A DNA stretch of 64,000 bases, from NCBI RefSeq assembly GCF_007744675.1, contig NZ_CP036269.1, forward strand, positions 1,379,501 through 1,443,500. Direction: 5' to 3'. Made by a program: the position numbers and the translations under genes. This document shows, in pieces, positions 30,657 through 39,380 of the stretch; position 1 is the first letter of the stretch, and every line of letters starts with the position of its first letter. The stretch is from Gimesia alba (GTDB lineage Bacteria > Planctomycetota > Planctomycetia > Planctomycetales > Planctomycetaceae). The notes under the pieces are model-generated. The model did no database searches, was not told the DNA's origin, and saw only the letters and a list, made by a program, of their open reading frames with translations.

Positions 30657-32483
30657 TCAGTTCTTCTTGGGGGAGGCTGATGGTGGAGTGGGTTTGGTTT
30701 CCGGTTTGGCAGCCTCTGTTTTACCGGCGCTCGGCTTCGCGGCGGGCTTATCCGGTTTACCATTCGCATCCGTTTTTGAGGGTGCGGGTTTTTTGACCGG
30801 AGCAGGTGCAGGATTGGTCGCGGGACCTGCTGGCTGAGCTGCCGGTTTTCCACCGGTCGGATTATTCGCAGGGCCTGTTTTCCCCGCCTCTTCTTTCGGC
30901 TTCTCAATGGGTTCAATCAGAGCTTTGCGCGACATGCGAAGCGTCTCGAAGCTGTTCGCTGAAATCACATAATACCAGTTTGCAAATCGTTCATTCAGCT
31001 GTTGAACCAGTTCGTTCCCTTTCACCACTTTCTCATCATATTCTTTCAATTGCTTCTCGTAGGTCTTCAATTCAGACTGATATTTTTTCATCGCGATTTC
31101 ATACTCAGCTTCCGGGCTGGGTTTTTCTTCCGCTTTGGCTTTATCCTCTTTTTTATCTTTATCAGCTGGCTTGGACTCTTCTTTTTTCTCACTGTCGGTT
31201 TTCTCTTTCAGTCCAGCTGGTTTTTTCGGTTCGACCGGTTTTTGTGGGGGATCACCAATAAAGGACGGGTCGAATGTTACCGTGACAAACAGGTAACGGC
31301 TGGTTTTCAGAGCACCATCATCAGTTTTTTCATCCGCTTTTTTCTCTGGTTGCTTGGTGTCTGCTGAATCAGATGCCTTCGTCTTATCTTCTGATTTCGG
31401 TTTTTCGTCTTTCTTGCTCCCACTGTTCCCCACTTCAATATCCAGCGCGCTGCCGGTAAAAATTTCACCGAAGTACAGCGAATACACGACTCCCTGGTTT
31501 GTCGCTGCAATCACTTCCCCTTCGTTTGAAACCAGTTGTTGATTTCCCTGGGGGTCGCTGGCTAAGATAAATCCTTTGCTTTGCAAATCGACAAAGTCGA
31601 GTGGATCCAGACGCAGGTTACCGGATTTTTTCAACTCAGCAGCGATGCCCGTGGGTTTGGGGCGAATCCCCTGAATCTTTAAATCATCCAGTGTGTTGAT
31701 CATCTGGTTGACATCGCTGGTATTCAGCTTCTCGGTTTCTGGGTTTAATCCTTCCAACTCCCAGGGGGCTGTCGAATTCTTCCGAGTGAGGGTAGATAGC
31801 TCTCGGTTCACAATCCGCCGCTTGCCTTCATCAATTGAGTATTTATTGACGATGATTTCAACCAGGCGGTCTCGATCGACTTTCAGCAAGTCGGGTTCAA
31901 TCCAGTCCGAAAAGTTGGAGGAAAGGTCAACGTTGAGTTTTGTACGATAGACGGAATCTTCATCTACTTTGCGAACGAAGTACTCGTTTGGTTCATCTGG
32001 AACCTGTTTCCCCACAATAAAGTCAACCAGCGGTGCGCCCCCTTCTTTCGAGAGTGTCAGCCGCTGGCCGCGTCCTTTCAGGTTGGTATTCGATTCATCG
32101 AGCGGATCAATCACCCCAAAACGTTCGTGATCACTTTTACGTCGGCTTTCTAATGCTCCGCGAACCACGCCCACCAGTGAAGCGGCGGTTTCAGCCAGTT
32201 CATCTTCCGCATCAGCCGGGTAATCGTGGTGCGAAGGGATTTTCCATACTCCGTCCTTGAATTCCACATTGAAGACTTTCAGTGTGGCGGAGTCTTCATT
32301 GTAACTGACAACGCGTAGCGACTTCGCCTGCGTCGGGTCGGCAAAGTCGGGGTAGAATTCTTCTCCCACATTCTCGTAGCCTGTCAACTCCGTTGGCTGA
32401 GATGCGCGATCGGTCACGTAAGCGGCGATCAGGGCAGCCACCGCAATCCCTACAAAGGTCAGTGTTCTGGTCGTTTCATTCAT
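30657..32483 (-). CDS. DUF4340 domain protein, membrane-anchored
   Basis: 608 aa. N-terminal membrane anchor (TLTFVGIAVAALIAAYVTDR), then the DUF4340 domain (LRVVSYNEDSATLKVFNVEF; DGVWKIPSHHDYPADAEDEL; RLTLSKEGGAPLVDFIVGKQ). Two Lys/Glu/Pro-rich low-complexity stretches follow (around residues 370-480 and 560-608). DUF4340 genes habitually follow gldA/gldFG-type transporters, as here, and are thought to act with them in the envelope. Confidence 0.88.
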   Translation of the reverse strand: MNETTRTLTFVGIAVAALIAAYVTDRASQPTELTGYENVGEEFYPDFADPTQAKSLRVVSYNEDSATLKVFNVEFKDGVWKIPSHHDYPADAEDELAETAASLVGVVRGALESRRKSDHERFGVIDPLDESNTNLKGRGQRLTLSKEGGAPLVDFIVGKQVPDEPNEYFVRKVDEDSVYRTKLNVDLSSNFSDWIEPDLLKVDRDRLVEIIVNKYSIDEGKRRIVNRELSTLTRKNSTAPWELEGLNPETEKLNTSDVNQMINTLDDLKIQGIRPKPTGIAAELKKSGNLRLDPLDFVDLQSKGFILASDPQGNQQLVSNEGEVIAATNQGVVYSLYFGEIFTGSALDIEVGNSGSKKDEKPKSEDKTKASDSADTKQPEKKADEKTDDGALKTSRYLFVTVTFDPSFIGDPPQKPVEPKKPAGLKEKTDSEKKEESKPADKDKKEDKAKAEEKPSPEAEYEIAMKKYQSELKTYEKQLKEYDEKVVKGNELVQQLNERFANWYYVISANSFETLRMSRKALIEPIEKPKEEAGKTGPANNPTGGKPAAQPAGPATNPAPAPVKKPAPSKTDANGKPDKPAAKPSAGKTEAAKPETKPTPPSASPKKN

Positions 32484-32582
32484 GGCAAACGATTTTACTT
32501 AAAACAGTGGTTTAAATTGAATTCAAACAAGACGCAGTTTTATGTTTTCAAATCAGAGGCAATTCTGAGAATCGGCCTCCGA

Positions 32583-35231
32583 CTATTTCTTCAGTCTCCG
32601 GTCAGGAGAGATATTCTGGTTTTCATTTTTCATACGGAAAAACAGGAAGCAGATTCCAAGTAGAATCGCCGGGAAGGGGGGCACGAGAATCGCATACCAG
32701 CGGATGCGATCTTCGATTTCTCGAATCTGACGCTCCGTCTGGGCTTTGATTTTTTCGACCTGCTGTTGTTTTTCTCGTTCAATTTTGGCTTCATCCACTT
32801 CCAGGCGTCGGCTTTCGTTTTCTTCAGCCATTCGCAGCATGATCTGTTTGGTGCGATTATCGAGCGATTTATCCTGCTCAATTTTATCTCGCTCGGATTT
32901 CAGCCGATCACGCGCTTCTGCCAGTTTGGCTTCCGCATCTTTCGTAGCTTTTTCGCGTTCTTCGTTTCGTTCTTTTACAAACACAGATGTTTCCCGCTCT
33001 ACCAGAGTCAGGGTACGGTGCTTTTCTCGACGTTTGCGAAGTGCGATGTAAGAGTCATCGCCCGCTAGTTGGTCGACACAGTTCAGCAGGAACGTTACGT
33101 TGTCGATTTTTAAGCCAAACGCCTGGCGTTCTCGGATATTGAATAATTCATCCGAAATCAGGTCCGCATCAGCGACAAAGATGACATTAATATTTTTCTC
33201 TTTTGATTTCGGTGTCGAAGTGATGTGCGCTGCCAGCACGTGCGCATGTTCGTCAATCACACGCAGTGGATCTTGGGCAATTCGAATCGAATTGAAAAAC
33301 GGACTGGTGATTTCTCCCCAGGCTAAGAGCCCCGAGTTCGGCCCGGTCCGAAGCAGCGGCTCGAAGTTCAGATCTCTATCTTTCCGCGGACGAATACTAC
33401 CGGGGAAGAAGGTCAGGATTTCCTGCAATCCGCTGGTAATATTACTATTCAAGCTGAATGCACTGCGCGTGCCACTTTTCGGGCTGATGAAGATCAACTC
33501 GGGACGCACGACTTCGGCGAATTCCGGATGCGGATTAAAGTAATCAAAGACGACTTCACCATTATCCCAGGCAATCTGCAGGACGTTCAGCAAGGACGTC
33601 AGACGTCCTTCATCAGCTTTGGGAGTGGGCGGTGGTTGACGCATGCCGAACATGCCTCCTCCTGGACTCGGCTTGGGCATGCGTGGTGCATTTTGGATTC
33701 CCCGGCCGCCACCGTAGACAGGTAGTGGGTCGTCACAGATTAGAGTCGGTTTTCCTTTTTTGACATAATCGACCAGATTCTTCAGTTGTGGTTGTGTCAG
33801 TGAAGAAGGCAGGACCGCGATCAGAACATCATAAGCGCTATCGCTGATAGGAGAATCAGGTGAGACCTGTTCGACTTTGTATTGTTTCTTGAGCTCACTC
33901 ACAATCAACCAGGGGGGCTGATTGCCTCCCATACCCATATTCAGACCGCCAAAGATGCTGGCATCGGTGTTTAAAATTCCCACGGTCAAACGTTCGTCTT
34001 TTGAGACCGTGCGAATCGAACGCGTTAATTCATATTCAATGGGCGTTCCCATATTAAAGAAGGGGATCACCACTTCATCCGTGCCGCTTTTGACGACAGC
34101 ACCCATGAAAATCGTATCGACAAACGCCCGCCCGCCCCGTTCGGTTTGAACCCTTTCGGGAGAAATATTCAGCAATCGGGCTTCTTCTTCCTCTTTACTG
34201 AATGGGACTACGTCGACGAAGCGAACCTGCAGACGTTTTCCACCCAGCTGATTGTATTCTCTCAATAGTCCAATCAACCGTTTACGAATCGGCACATATT
34301 CCCTTGATACTTCCGGGCTGATAAAGGCTTCAATCGTGATCGGGTTTTTCTCATCGATTTTGGCGATCAGATCTTTTGTGGTTTGTGAGAGACTGTAGAC
34401 CTTTTCACTGGTCACATCGATGCGGCTACTGCCATAGGAAGCAATCACATTCGCACTGATCAGAATGACCGCCAGAGAGACCGTACGTACCAGGTACTGC
34501 AGACCCATCGAGTTTTGTTCTTGAGCACTCCAGTGCCGGCGTGTAATCAGAATCCGGTTCAAGTACAGCATCATCACAGCCAGTGAGATGAAATACAGAA
34601 TCGCGCCCAGTGGTAGAACACCGGCACTAAAATCCTGGAATTGTTCGACCAGACTCAAGCCCTGAATCAGATTACTGGAGGGCGCTACCTGACCAATGAA
34701 GACCGGGACAGCGCAGATCACCGTTCCCAATACAAATGCCACAGTGGTACTGCTGGTTAAAGCTGAAGCGAACATGCCCGCCGCCAGTAAGGAAGCGCCG
34801 GCCAGCCAGTAACCAAAATAAGTAGTAAACATCACTCCGAGATCAGGGTTTCCAATACTCCATAGCACAAAGATATGAGTCACCGAAAACAACAGAGCAA
34901 TCGTATATACGGCTAGAACTGCAAGGAATTTTCCGAGCAGGATTTCCAGATCAGAGGCAGGCATGGTAAACAGCAGTTCGTCCGTTCCCATCTTTTTCTC
35001 ATCGGCCCAGGCGCCCATTGTAATCGCAGGGATAATGAATAAGAGCAGTAAAGGATACCATAGACTCAGCTGGTCCAGATTGGCCTGGTTGTTGGCGAAA
35101 AATTGTTGATTGAAGGCAGCAAAGGCGCCTGCCACCACAAACACAACAATAAATAGATAACCCAGCACTCCGGAAAAGTAACTTTGTACGTTTCGCTTGA
35201 ATACGGCCAATACAACGTTGTTCCGCAACAT
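32583..35231 (-). CDS. GldF-GldG fusion (ABC-2 permease plus auxiliary domain)
   Basis: 882 aa. Residues 1-~240 are an ABC-2 permease with six membrane segments (LGYLFIVVFVVAGAFAAFNQ; LYPLLLLFIIPAITMGAWAD-type region). The Gldg-type extracytoplasmic domain follows (VTSEKVYSLSQTTKDLIAKI; ITIEAFISPEVSREYVPIRK; TVGILNTDASIFGG), then a Lys/Glu-rich coiled coil and a final membrane helix (WYAILVPPFPAILLGICFLF). In Bacteroidetes these two proteins are separate gliding genes; fusion is common in planctomycetes. Partner of the ATPase just upstream. Confidence 0.9.
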   Translation of the reverse strand: MLRNNVVLAVFKRNVQSYFSGVLGYLFIVVFVVAGAFAAFNQQFFANNQANLDQLSLWYPLLLLFIIPAITMGAWADEKKMGTDELLFTMPASDLEILLGKFLAVLAVYTIALLFSVTHIFVLWSIGNPDLGVMFTTYFGYWLAGASLLAAGMFASALTSSTTVAFVLGTVICAVPVFIGQVAPSSNLIQGLSLVEQFQDFSAGVLPLGAILYFISLAVMMLYLNRILITRRHWSAQEQNSMGLQYLVRTVSLAVILISANVIASYGSSRIDVTSEKVYSLSQTTKDLIAKIDEKNPITIEAFISPEVSREYVPIRKRLIGLLREYNQLGGKRLQVRFVDVVPFSKEEEEARLLNISPERVQTERGGRAFVDTIFMGAVVKSGTDEVVIPFFNMGTPIEYELTRSIRTVSKDERLTVGILNTDASIFGGLNMGMGGNQPPWLIVSELKKQYKVEQVSPDSPISDSAYDVLIAVLPSSLTQPQLKNLVDYVKKGKPTLICDDPLPVYGGGRGIQNAPRMPKPSPGGGMFGMRQPPPTPKADEGRLTSLLNVLQIAWDNGEVVFDYFNPHPEFAEVVRPELIFISPKSGTRSAFSLNSNITSGLQEILTFFPGSIRPRKDRDLNFEPLLRTGPNSGLLAWGEITSPFFNSIRIAQDPLRVIDEHAHVLAAHITSTPKSKEKNINVIFVADADLISDELFNIRERQAFGLKIDNVTFLLNCVDQLAGDDSYIALRKRREKHRTLTLVERETSVFVKERNEEREKATKDAEAKLAEARDRLKSERDKIEQDKSLDNRTKQIMLRMAEENESRRLEVDEAKIEREKQQQVEKIKAQTERQIREIEDRIRWYAILVPPFPAILLGICFLFFRMKNENQNISPDRRLKK

Positions 35232-35288
35232 AATTGAAGGGTCCTTACGTCAGCTTTATATGAAACTAAATTGGTCGGTGAAAAGAAA

Positions 35289-36056
35289 TTACGCGTATGT
35301 GAGTTTATGGAAACTGGCTTCCATATCTTCCTGACTGCTTCCCAGTTCATCTACAGATCCGTCAAACACGACTGATCCCTGATTGATCAGAATCACGCGG
35401 CTGCAGACTGCTTTGACTTCCTGCAGGATGTGTGTTGAAAGCAGAATGGTTTTCGTTTTTCCCAGACTGCGAATCAAGTCGCGCACTGATTGATTCTGGT
35501 TCGGGTCCAGTCCGCTGGTGGGTTCATCCAGAATTAAAATATCCGGATCGTGCAGTAGAGCCTGCGCCATGCCCACACGTTGTCGGAAACCACGGGACAG
35601 TTTGCGGATCGGTTTTTTCCAGACACTGCTCAAGTCGCATTTATCCATGACAAACTCCAGCCGGTTACTGAGTTCCGCACGCGACATGCCACGCACGCCT
35701 CCGGCATATTTCAGAAAACCCTGGGGCGTCATCTCTTCATAGAGCGGGCCGTTTTCCGGCAGGTAACCCAGTTTCTGGCTGGCTTCAATGCGGTGAGTAC
35801 TCACATCAAAACCGCCCACCCGTGCTTGACCTTCACTCGGGGAGAGAAAGCCCGTCAAAAGCTTCATCGTGGTTGACTTGCCCGCACCGTTCGGCCCCAG
35901 AAAGGCGGCAACCTGACCGCGTGGGACAGAAAATGTCACATCTTTCGTGGCAGTGAACTGGCCATAGAATTTGCTCAATCCGATGGCTTCGATCATGTTC
36001 TCCTGCGATGAGCCTGTCGCCTGCCCGGCAGGAGATTGCTGAACCTGTTCCGACAT
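35289..36056 (-). CDS. ABC transporter ATP-binding protein (GldA-like)
   Basis: 255 aa. Walker A FLGPNGAGKSTTMKLLTGFL, Q-loop LGYLPENGPLYEEMTP, signature LSRGFRQRVGMAQALLHDP, Walker B ILILDEPTSGLDPNQ and the H-loop LLSTHILQEV. First gene of the operon with the GldFG fusion and DUF4340 protein; powers that transporter. Confidence 0.93.
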   Translation of the reverse strand: MSEQVQQSPAGQATGSSQENMIEAIGLSKFYGQFTATKDVTFSVPRGQVAAFLGPNGAGKSTTMKLLTGFLSPSEGQARVGGFDVSTHRIEASQKLGYLPENGPLYEEMTPQGFLKYAGGVRGMSRAELSNRLEFVMDKCDLSSVWKKPIRKLSRGFRQRVGMAQALLHDPDILILDEPTSGLDPNQNQSVRDLIRSLGKTKTILLSTHILQEVKAVCSRVILINQGSVVFDGSVDELGSSQEDMEASFHKLTYA

Positions 36057-36459
36057 TGCAATAATACTCCCGATGATTGTCTCGTGGGTTGATTCAACAG
36101 AATAAGTGAATACTTAAGGGACTCGCTGCATTTCAAAAGTATAGCGGCACTGTTTGAAAAACGGCAAGCTTATTGAACTCGTTCATTTTTAACTGGATCT
36201 TGTTAAAAACACAACAAAGGATGAGAGTCCCTTTTGAGTTAGCTGGATCTTCCTTTAACTTGAATGGTTGCGGCCTTGCATTGCTGCGCCCTGAAATCAG
36301 ATTTGTCTATCGGAGGCATCAGGCAGTCCTAGACACAAGTAAAACCCAACCCGTTTCTCTATGATTAATCACCAATTTTCCTGATGTCCAGACCTTTTTT
36401 CACTGGTTTTGCAAAAAATAATTCCGAAAGCAGTCAAAATCAAGGCAGGGAAAATAAAA
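36057..36459. other. Gene-free stretch
   Basis: About 400 bp between the ABC ATPase start and a terminator. It should carry the leftward promoter of the transport operon. I see no convincing ORF, RNA or repeat. Confidence 0.6.
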
Positions 36460-36491
36460 AATCGGTTGTACCAGTTAAGGCACAACCGATT
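36460..36491 (-). terminator. Terminator after the SurA/PpiD-like gene
   Basis: AATCGGTTGT (36460-36469) and ACAACCGATT (36482-36491) form a perfect 10-bp stem; on the minus strand TTTTTATTTT follows. Confidence 0.88.
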
Positions 36492-36519
36492 CTGAATTCA
36501 TTGGTTTTGTGGGGCGTAT

Positions 36520-38949
36520 TTATTCGACCCGTTCTTCTGTTTCTGCCAGTTCCTGGAAGAATTTTTGCACCTGATATTTTTCTTCCAGCTCGCGGCTCCA
36601 TTCAAAATTCGTCTGCTGTTGCTCCATTTGAGCCAATGGTAGATACGGCGAGAAGAAGAAGAACAGGTCAGTTTTCAGAAATTCCTGGTACATAGCGGTC
36701 AAACCACCCTCTGTCGAAGGAATGCGGTTCATGACTTTCGCAACATAACAGACCGATTTGTCGGCATTCATGAGCACGCCCACGTCTCCGTCGTCCATGT
36801 TGTCGAAGATCTGCTCCATAAACTCATTGCCGGCACCATCAATGGCGGAAATGCTCGAGAGTTCCGGACGAGGCATCGAGAACGGGTTGCTGGCGCCTGC
36901 CGTCGAGGTTCGCATCCAGCTGAACGACTCGGTTGTCGTTGTGGAAAGTTCCGTTCCCTCTTTTTTTCCGGTAATTGTCTGGCCGGAGAGCGCTTCGGAC
37001 ATCCCTTTGTCACCGGCATCTAAGATCAGCTTTTTCAGTTCTTCTCCCCGCTTCATGGCGATTGGCCGAGCCGCTTCCAGTTTTAACTGCTCGGTAATCT
37101 GTTCGTCGATCTTGGGGTCATCAAATTTCGGAATCGTAGCGTCGACATGTTTGACTTTCCAGTAGGAGATCAAAGCGCTGGAGAATGAGTCTTCCGCTTC
37201 ATAAGCGGAGTAAAGCAGGTCGACGGGAGTCTCAAACAGCTGCTCGATCACAGTTCGGGGTTGAGCGGCAAACTGATTCAATGACGGCTCTTTCGCCGTA
37301 CCCAGAGGATACTTCTCTGACTCTTCCATCTCCTGTGCAGACATCATCGGCGTGATGTTGTAAATCAGCTGATGTTTGGCAGCGTACTCTTTCAGCAGTT
37401 TGGTGGTCTCTTCCGGAGTGGGAGGAGCCACGCCTTCAGCCGGGCTGGTAATGCGATAGCTGAGGTCGTTCATGTATGTGACGGCAGCGGTAATTTTTTC
37501 CTTCATTAGCGTCAGCGTCCGTTCTCGTAACAGCTGATCGCGAATTTCATTTTTTAGATCGTCGTTCAGCGGACGGTACGGCTCCAGTGGTGCCGGGGCA
37601 GTTGTCGCATTCTCCGGTTTGGTCGTCGCTGGTGTCGCTCCTGGTTTCGGAGCTACCACAGGTGCTTCAACTGGCTTTTCGTCTAAGAGGGAAACAAAGG
37701 TCGTAAGTTCTGAATCAAGGGCACTTGATTCTTCTTTCTTCTCTGTTTTTGTTTCTGTTTTCTTTTCAGGGCTCTCTTTTGGTTTTTCTGGAGCTGCCTT
37801 GGGTTTAGTTTCCTTGACCGGTGCCGGTTGAGGTGCTGTTGGTTTCTTGTCGCTATTACCCGGTTTAGCTGCTTCCACAGGCTCGTTGGTTTTTGGAGCT
37901 GCTGGGTTCTGAGGTGCAAGCGGTGCAGGAAAATCAGGCGAATCCGGAATCGGATTATTCTTGTAAAGCCGTTCTTTATTTTCTTCGTAGAAGGCCTTGA
38001 TTTCAGCGTCCGTTACAGGCGGAACCAATTTTTCGGTTTCTTCATAGTCAACCATCAGGTACTCGACCTGCACGCGTTGCGGTTGACGTAATCCGGGAGA
38101 GCCGGGGCCGGTCTCGTTGGGGAAGACCCCTTTGTATTTTTCATAAAACGCTTTTTTCTCAGCTTCGGTGGGGGCAGTTACTTGAGCTTCAAAATCTTTG
38201 ACCGGCAGGCCAACGACTTCCAGTTCTTCGCGGACATTGAATTTTTTGTAGAAGTTCCAGTACTGATCCGGCGTCAGAGAAACTTCTGGCCGGAGTAATT
38301 GAAAAGCGAGCCGCGCTTTGAGCTGGTCTTTGAGAATATCATAAATCCCACCTTCCGTGACTCCCATGCTTTGACAGGCCTTCCGGAAGCCATCCCGGCT
38401 GAGTTTGCTATTCGTATAGCGGGAAACATACTGAGTGACCGCATCGTCAGAGACAACCAGATTCATCTTGTCCGCTTCTTTACGGAACAGATATTCGAGG
38501 ATGATGTCGTCTTCAGTGTCCCGACCAAAACCGAACAGCGCCCCGCGTGGTGGTTGGGCACGTTCTCGTTCTTCTTCCGGCAAAGATTCATAGTAAGTTC
38601 GGATCACAAACTGGTTAGCAATCTGACGGTTTTTGACAAGGGTCTGAAATTCCATCTGGTCAATATTACCGGCGGTTGTCTTCACGACCATTGCGGCGCC
38701 CTGGCGGGGCATTACGGTATATCCCACAAAAAGGCCAACGACACCTCCGATGACGGCGAACAGCATTCCCTTGCCGCGATCTTTCCCCAGATACCAGAAC
38801 AGGCCACCAAATAACAACATGCCCACGATGGGCGGAGCCTGATTGGGGTTCAACTGGTCCATCACGATAAACGCGAACATAGCCAGGATGGTGAGCGGAA
38901 CCATTAATACTTTTTGGTTTTTACGAAACAATTCCAGTGGCGAGGCCAT
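36520..38949 (-). CDS. SurA/PpiD-like membrane-anchored protein
   Basis: 809 aa from the ATG at 38949, six bases after GAAGGAA. Two or three membrane segments near the N-terminus (VLMVPLTILAMFAFIVMDQL; AVIGGVVGLFVGYTVM), then a SurA-N-like helical chaperone region (VVSDDAVTQYVSRYTNSKLS; DGFRKACQSMGVTEGGIYDI) and long helical parts separated by a Pro/Lys/Glu/Ala linker (~350-480). A clear parvulin active site is not seen. Probably a periplasmic folding factor for exported proteins. Confidence 0.75.
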   Translation of the reverse strand: MASPLELFRKNQKVLMVPLTILAMFAFIVMDQLNPNQAPPIVGMLLFGGLFWYLGKDRGKGMLFAVIGGVVGLFVGYTVMPRQGAAMVVKTTAGNIDQMEFQTLVKNRQIANQFVIRTYYESLPEEERERAQPPRGALFGFGRDTEDDIILEYLFRKEADKMNLVVSDDAVTQYVSRYTNSKLSRDGFRKACQSMGVTEGGIYDILKDQLKARLAFQLLRPEVSLTPDQYWNFYKKFNVREELEVVGLPVKDFEAQVTAPTEAEKKAFYEKYKGVFPNETGPGSPGLRQPQRVQVEYLMVDYEETEKLVPPVTDAEIKAFYEENKERLYKNNPIPDSPDFPAPLAPQNPAAPKTNEPVEAAKPGNSDKKPTAPQPAPVKETKPKAAPEKPKESPEKKTETKTEKKEESSALDSELTTFVSLLDEKPVEAPVVAPKPGATPATTKPENATTAPAPLEPYRPLNDDLKNEIRDQLLRERTLTLMKEKITAAVTYMNDLSYRITSPAEGVAPPTPEETTKLLKEYAAKHQLIYNITPMMSAQEMEESEKYPLGTAKEPSLNQFAAQPRTVIEQLFETPVDLLYSAYEAEDSFSSALISYWKVKHVDATIPKFDDPKIDEQITEQLKLEAARPIAMKRGEELKKLILDAGDKGMSEALSGQTITGKKEGTELSTTTTESFSWMRTSTAGASNPFSMPRPELSSISAIDGAGNEFMEQIFDNMDDGDVGVLMNADKSVCYVAKVMNRIPSTEGGLTAMYQEFLKTDLFFFFSPYLPLAQMEQQQTNFEWSRELEEKYQVQKFFQELAETEERVE

Positions 38950-39213
38950 TCTGTTTCCTTCTTCAGTCTGCAAGTCGAATAAAATCGATTTCCTAAAGTG
39001 AAATTCACGCGTCAACCAGATTCGGTTGACGAGATCACCGCTTTTCGTATCTTCAAATTGGAAAAGAGTTTTCCGATTATTTTATGTGTTGTAATTTATT
39101 CGGGCCATTCGTGAAAGTCTTCTCTCAAAGAATCCTGTTGTTTCCTGCCTGTTCTTATTCCAAAAAGTGCCCCATTCAAGCCGATCATCCGGCGTGAAAA
39201 AATAAATACAGGC

Positions 39214-39242
39214 TTGACAGAGAGTTTTGTGGCGGGTATGGA
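39214..39242 (+). promoter_or_regulatory. Candidate promoter of topA
   Basis: TTGACA (39214-39219), a 17-bp spacer and TATGGA (39237-39242) match a housekeeping promoter, about 140 bp before the topA start. The rest of the 39016-39380 gap is AT-rich with no gene. Confidence 0.6.
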
Positions 39243-39380
39243 TTGCCGGATAAAGTTATCGAGTTGATCCGGTGAAGCGAATCAAAAAAAGTAAAATACA
39301 GGAACAATTGAGCCGCGTATTGTAGTCAGGATGGCCTTGGTGACAAGGTTTACGTCGGTTTCTCAGGAAGGGCAAGTCTG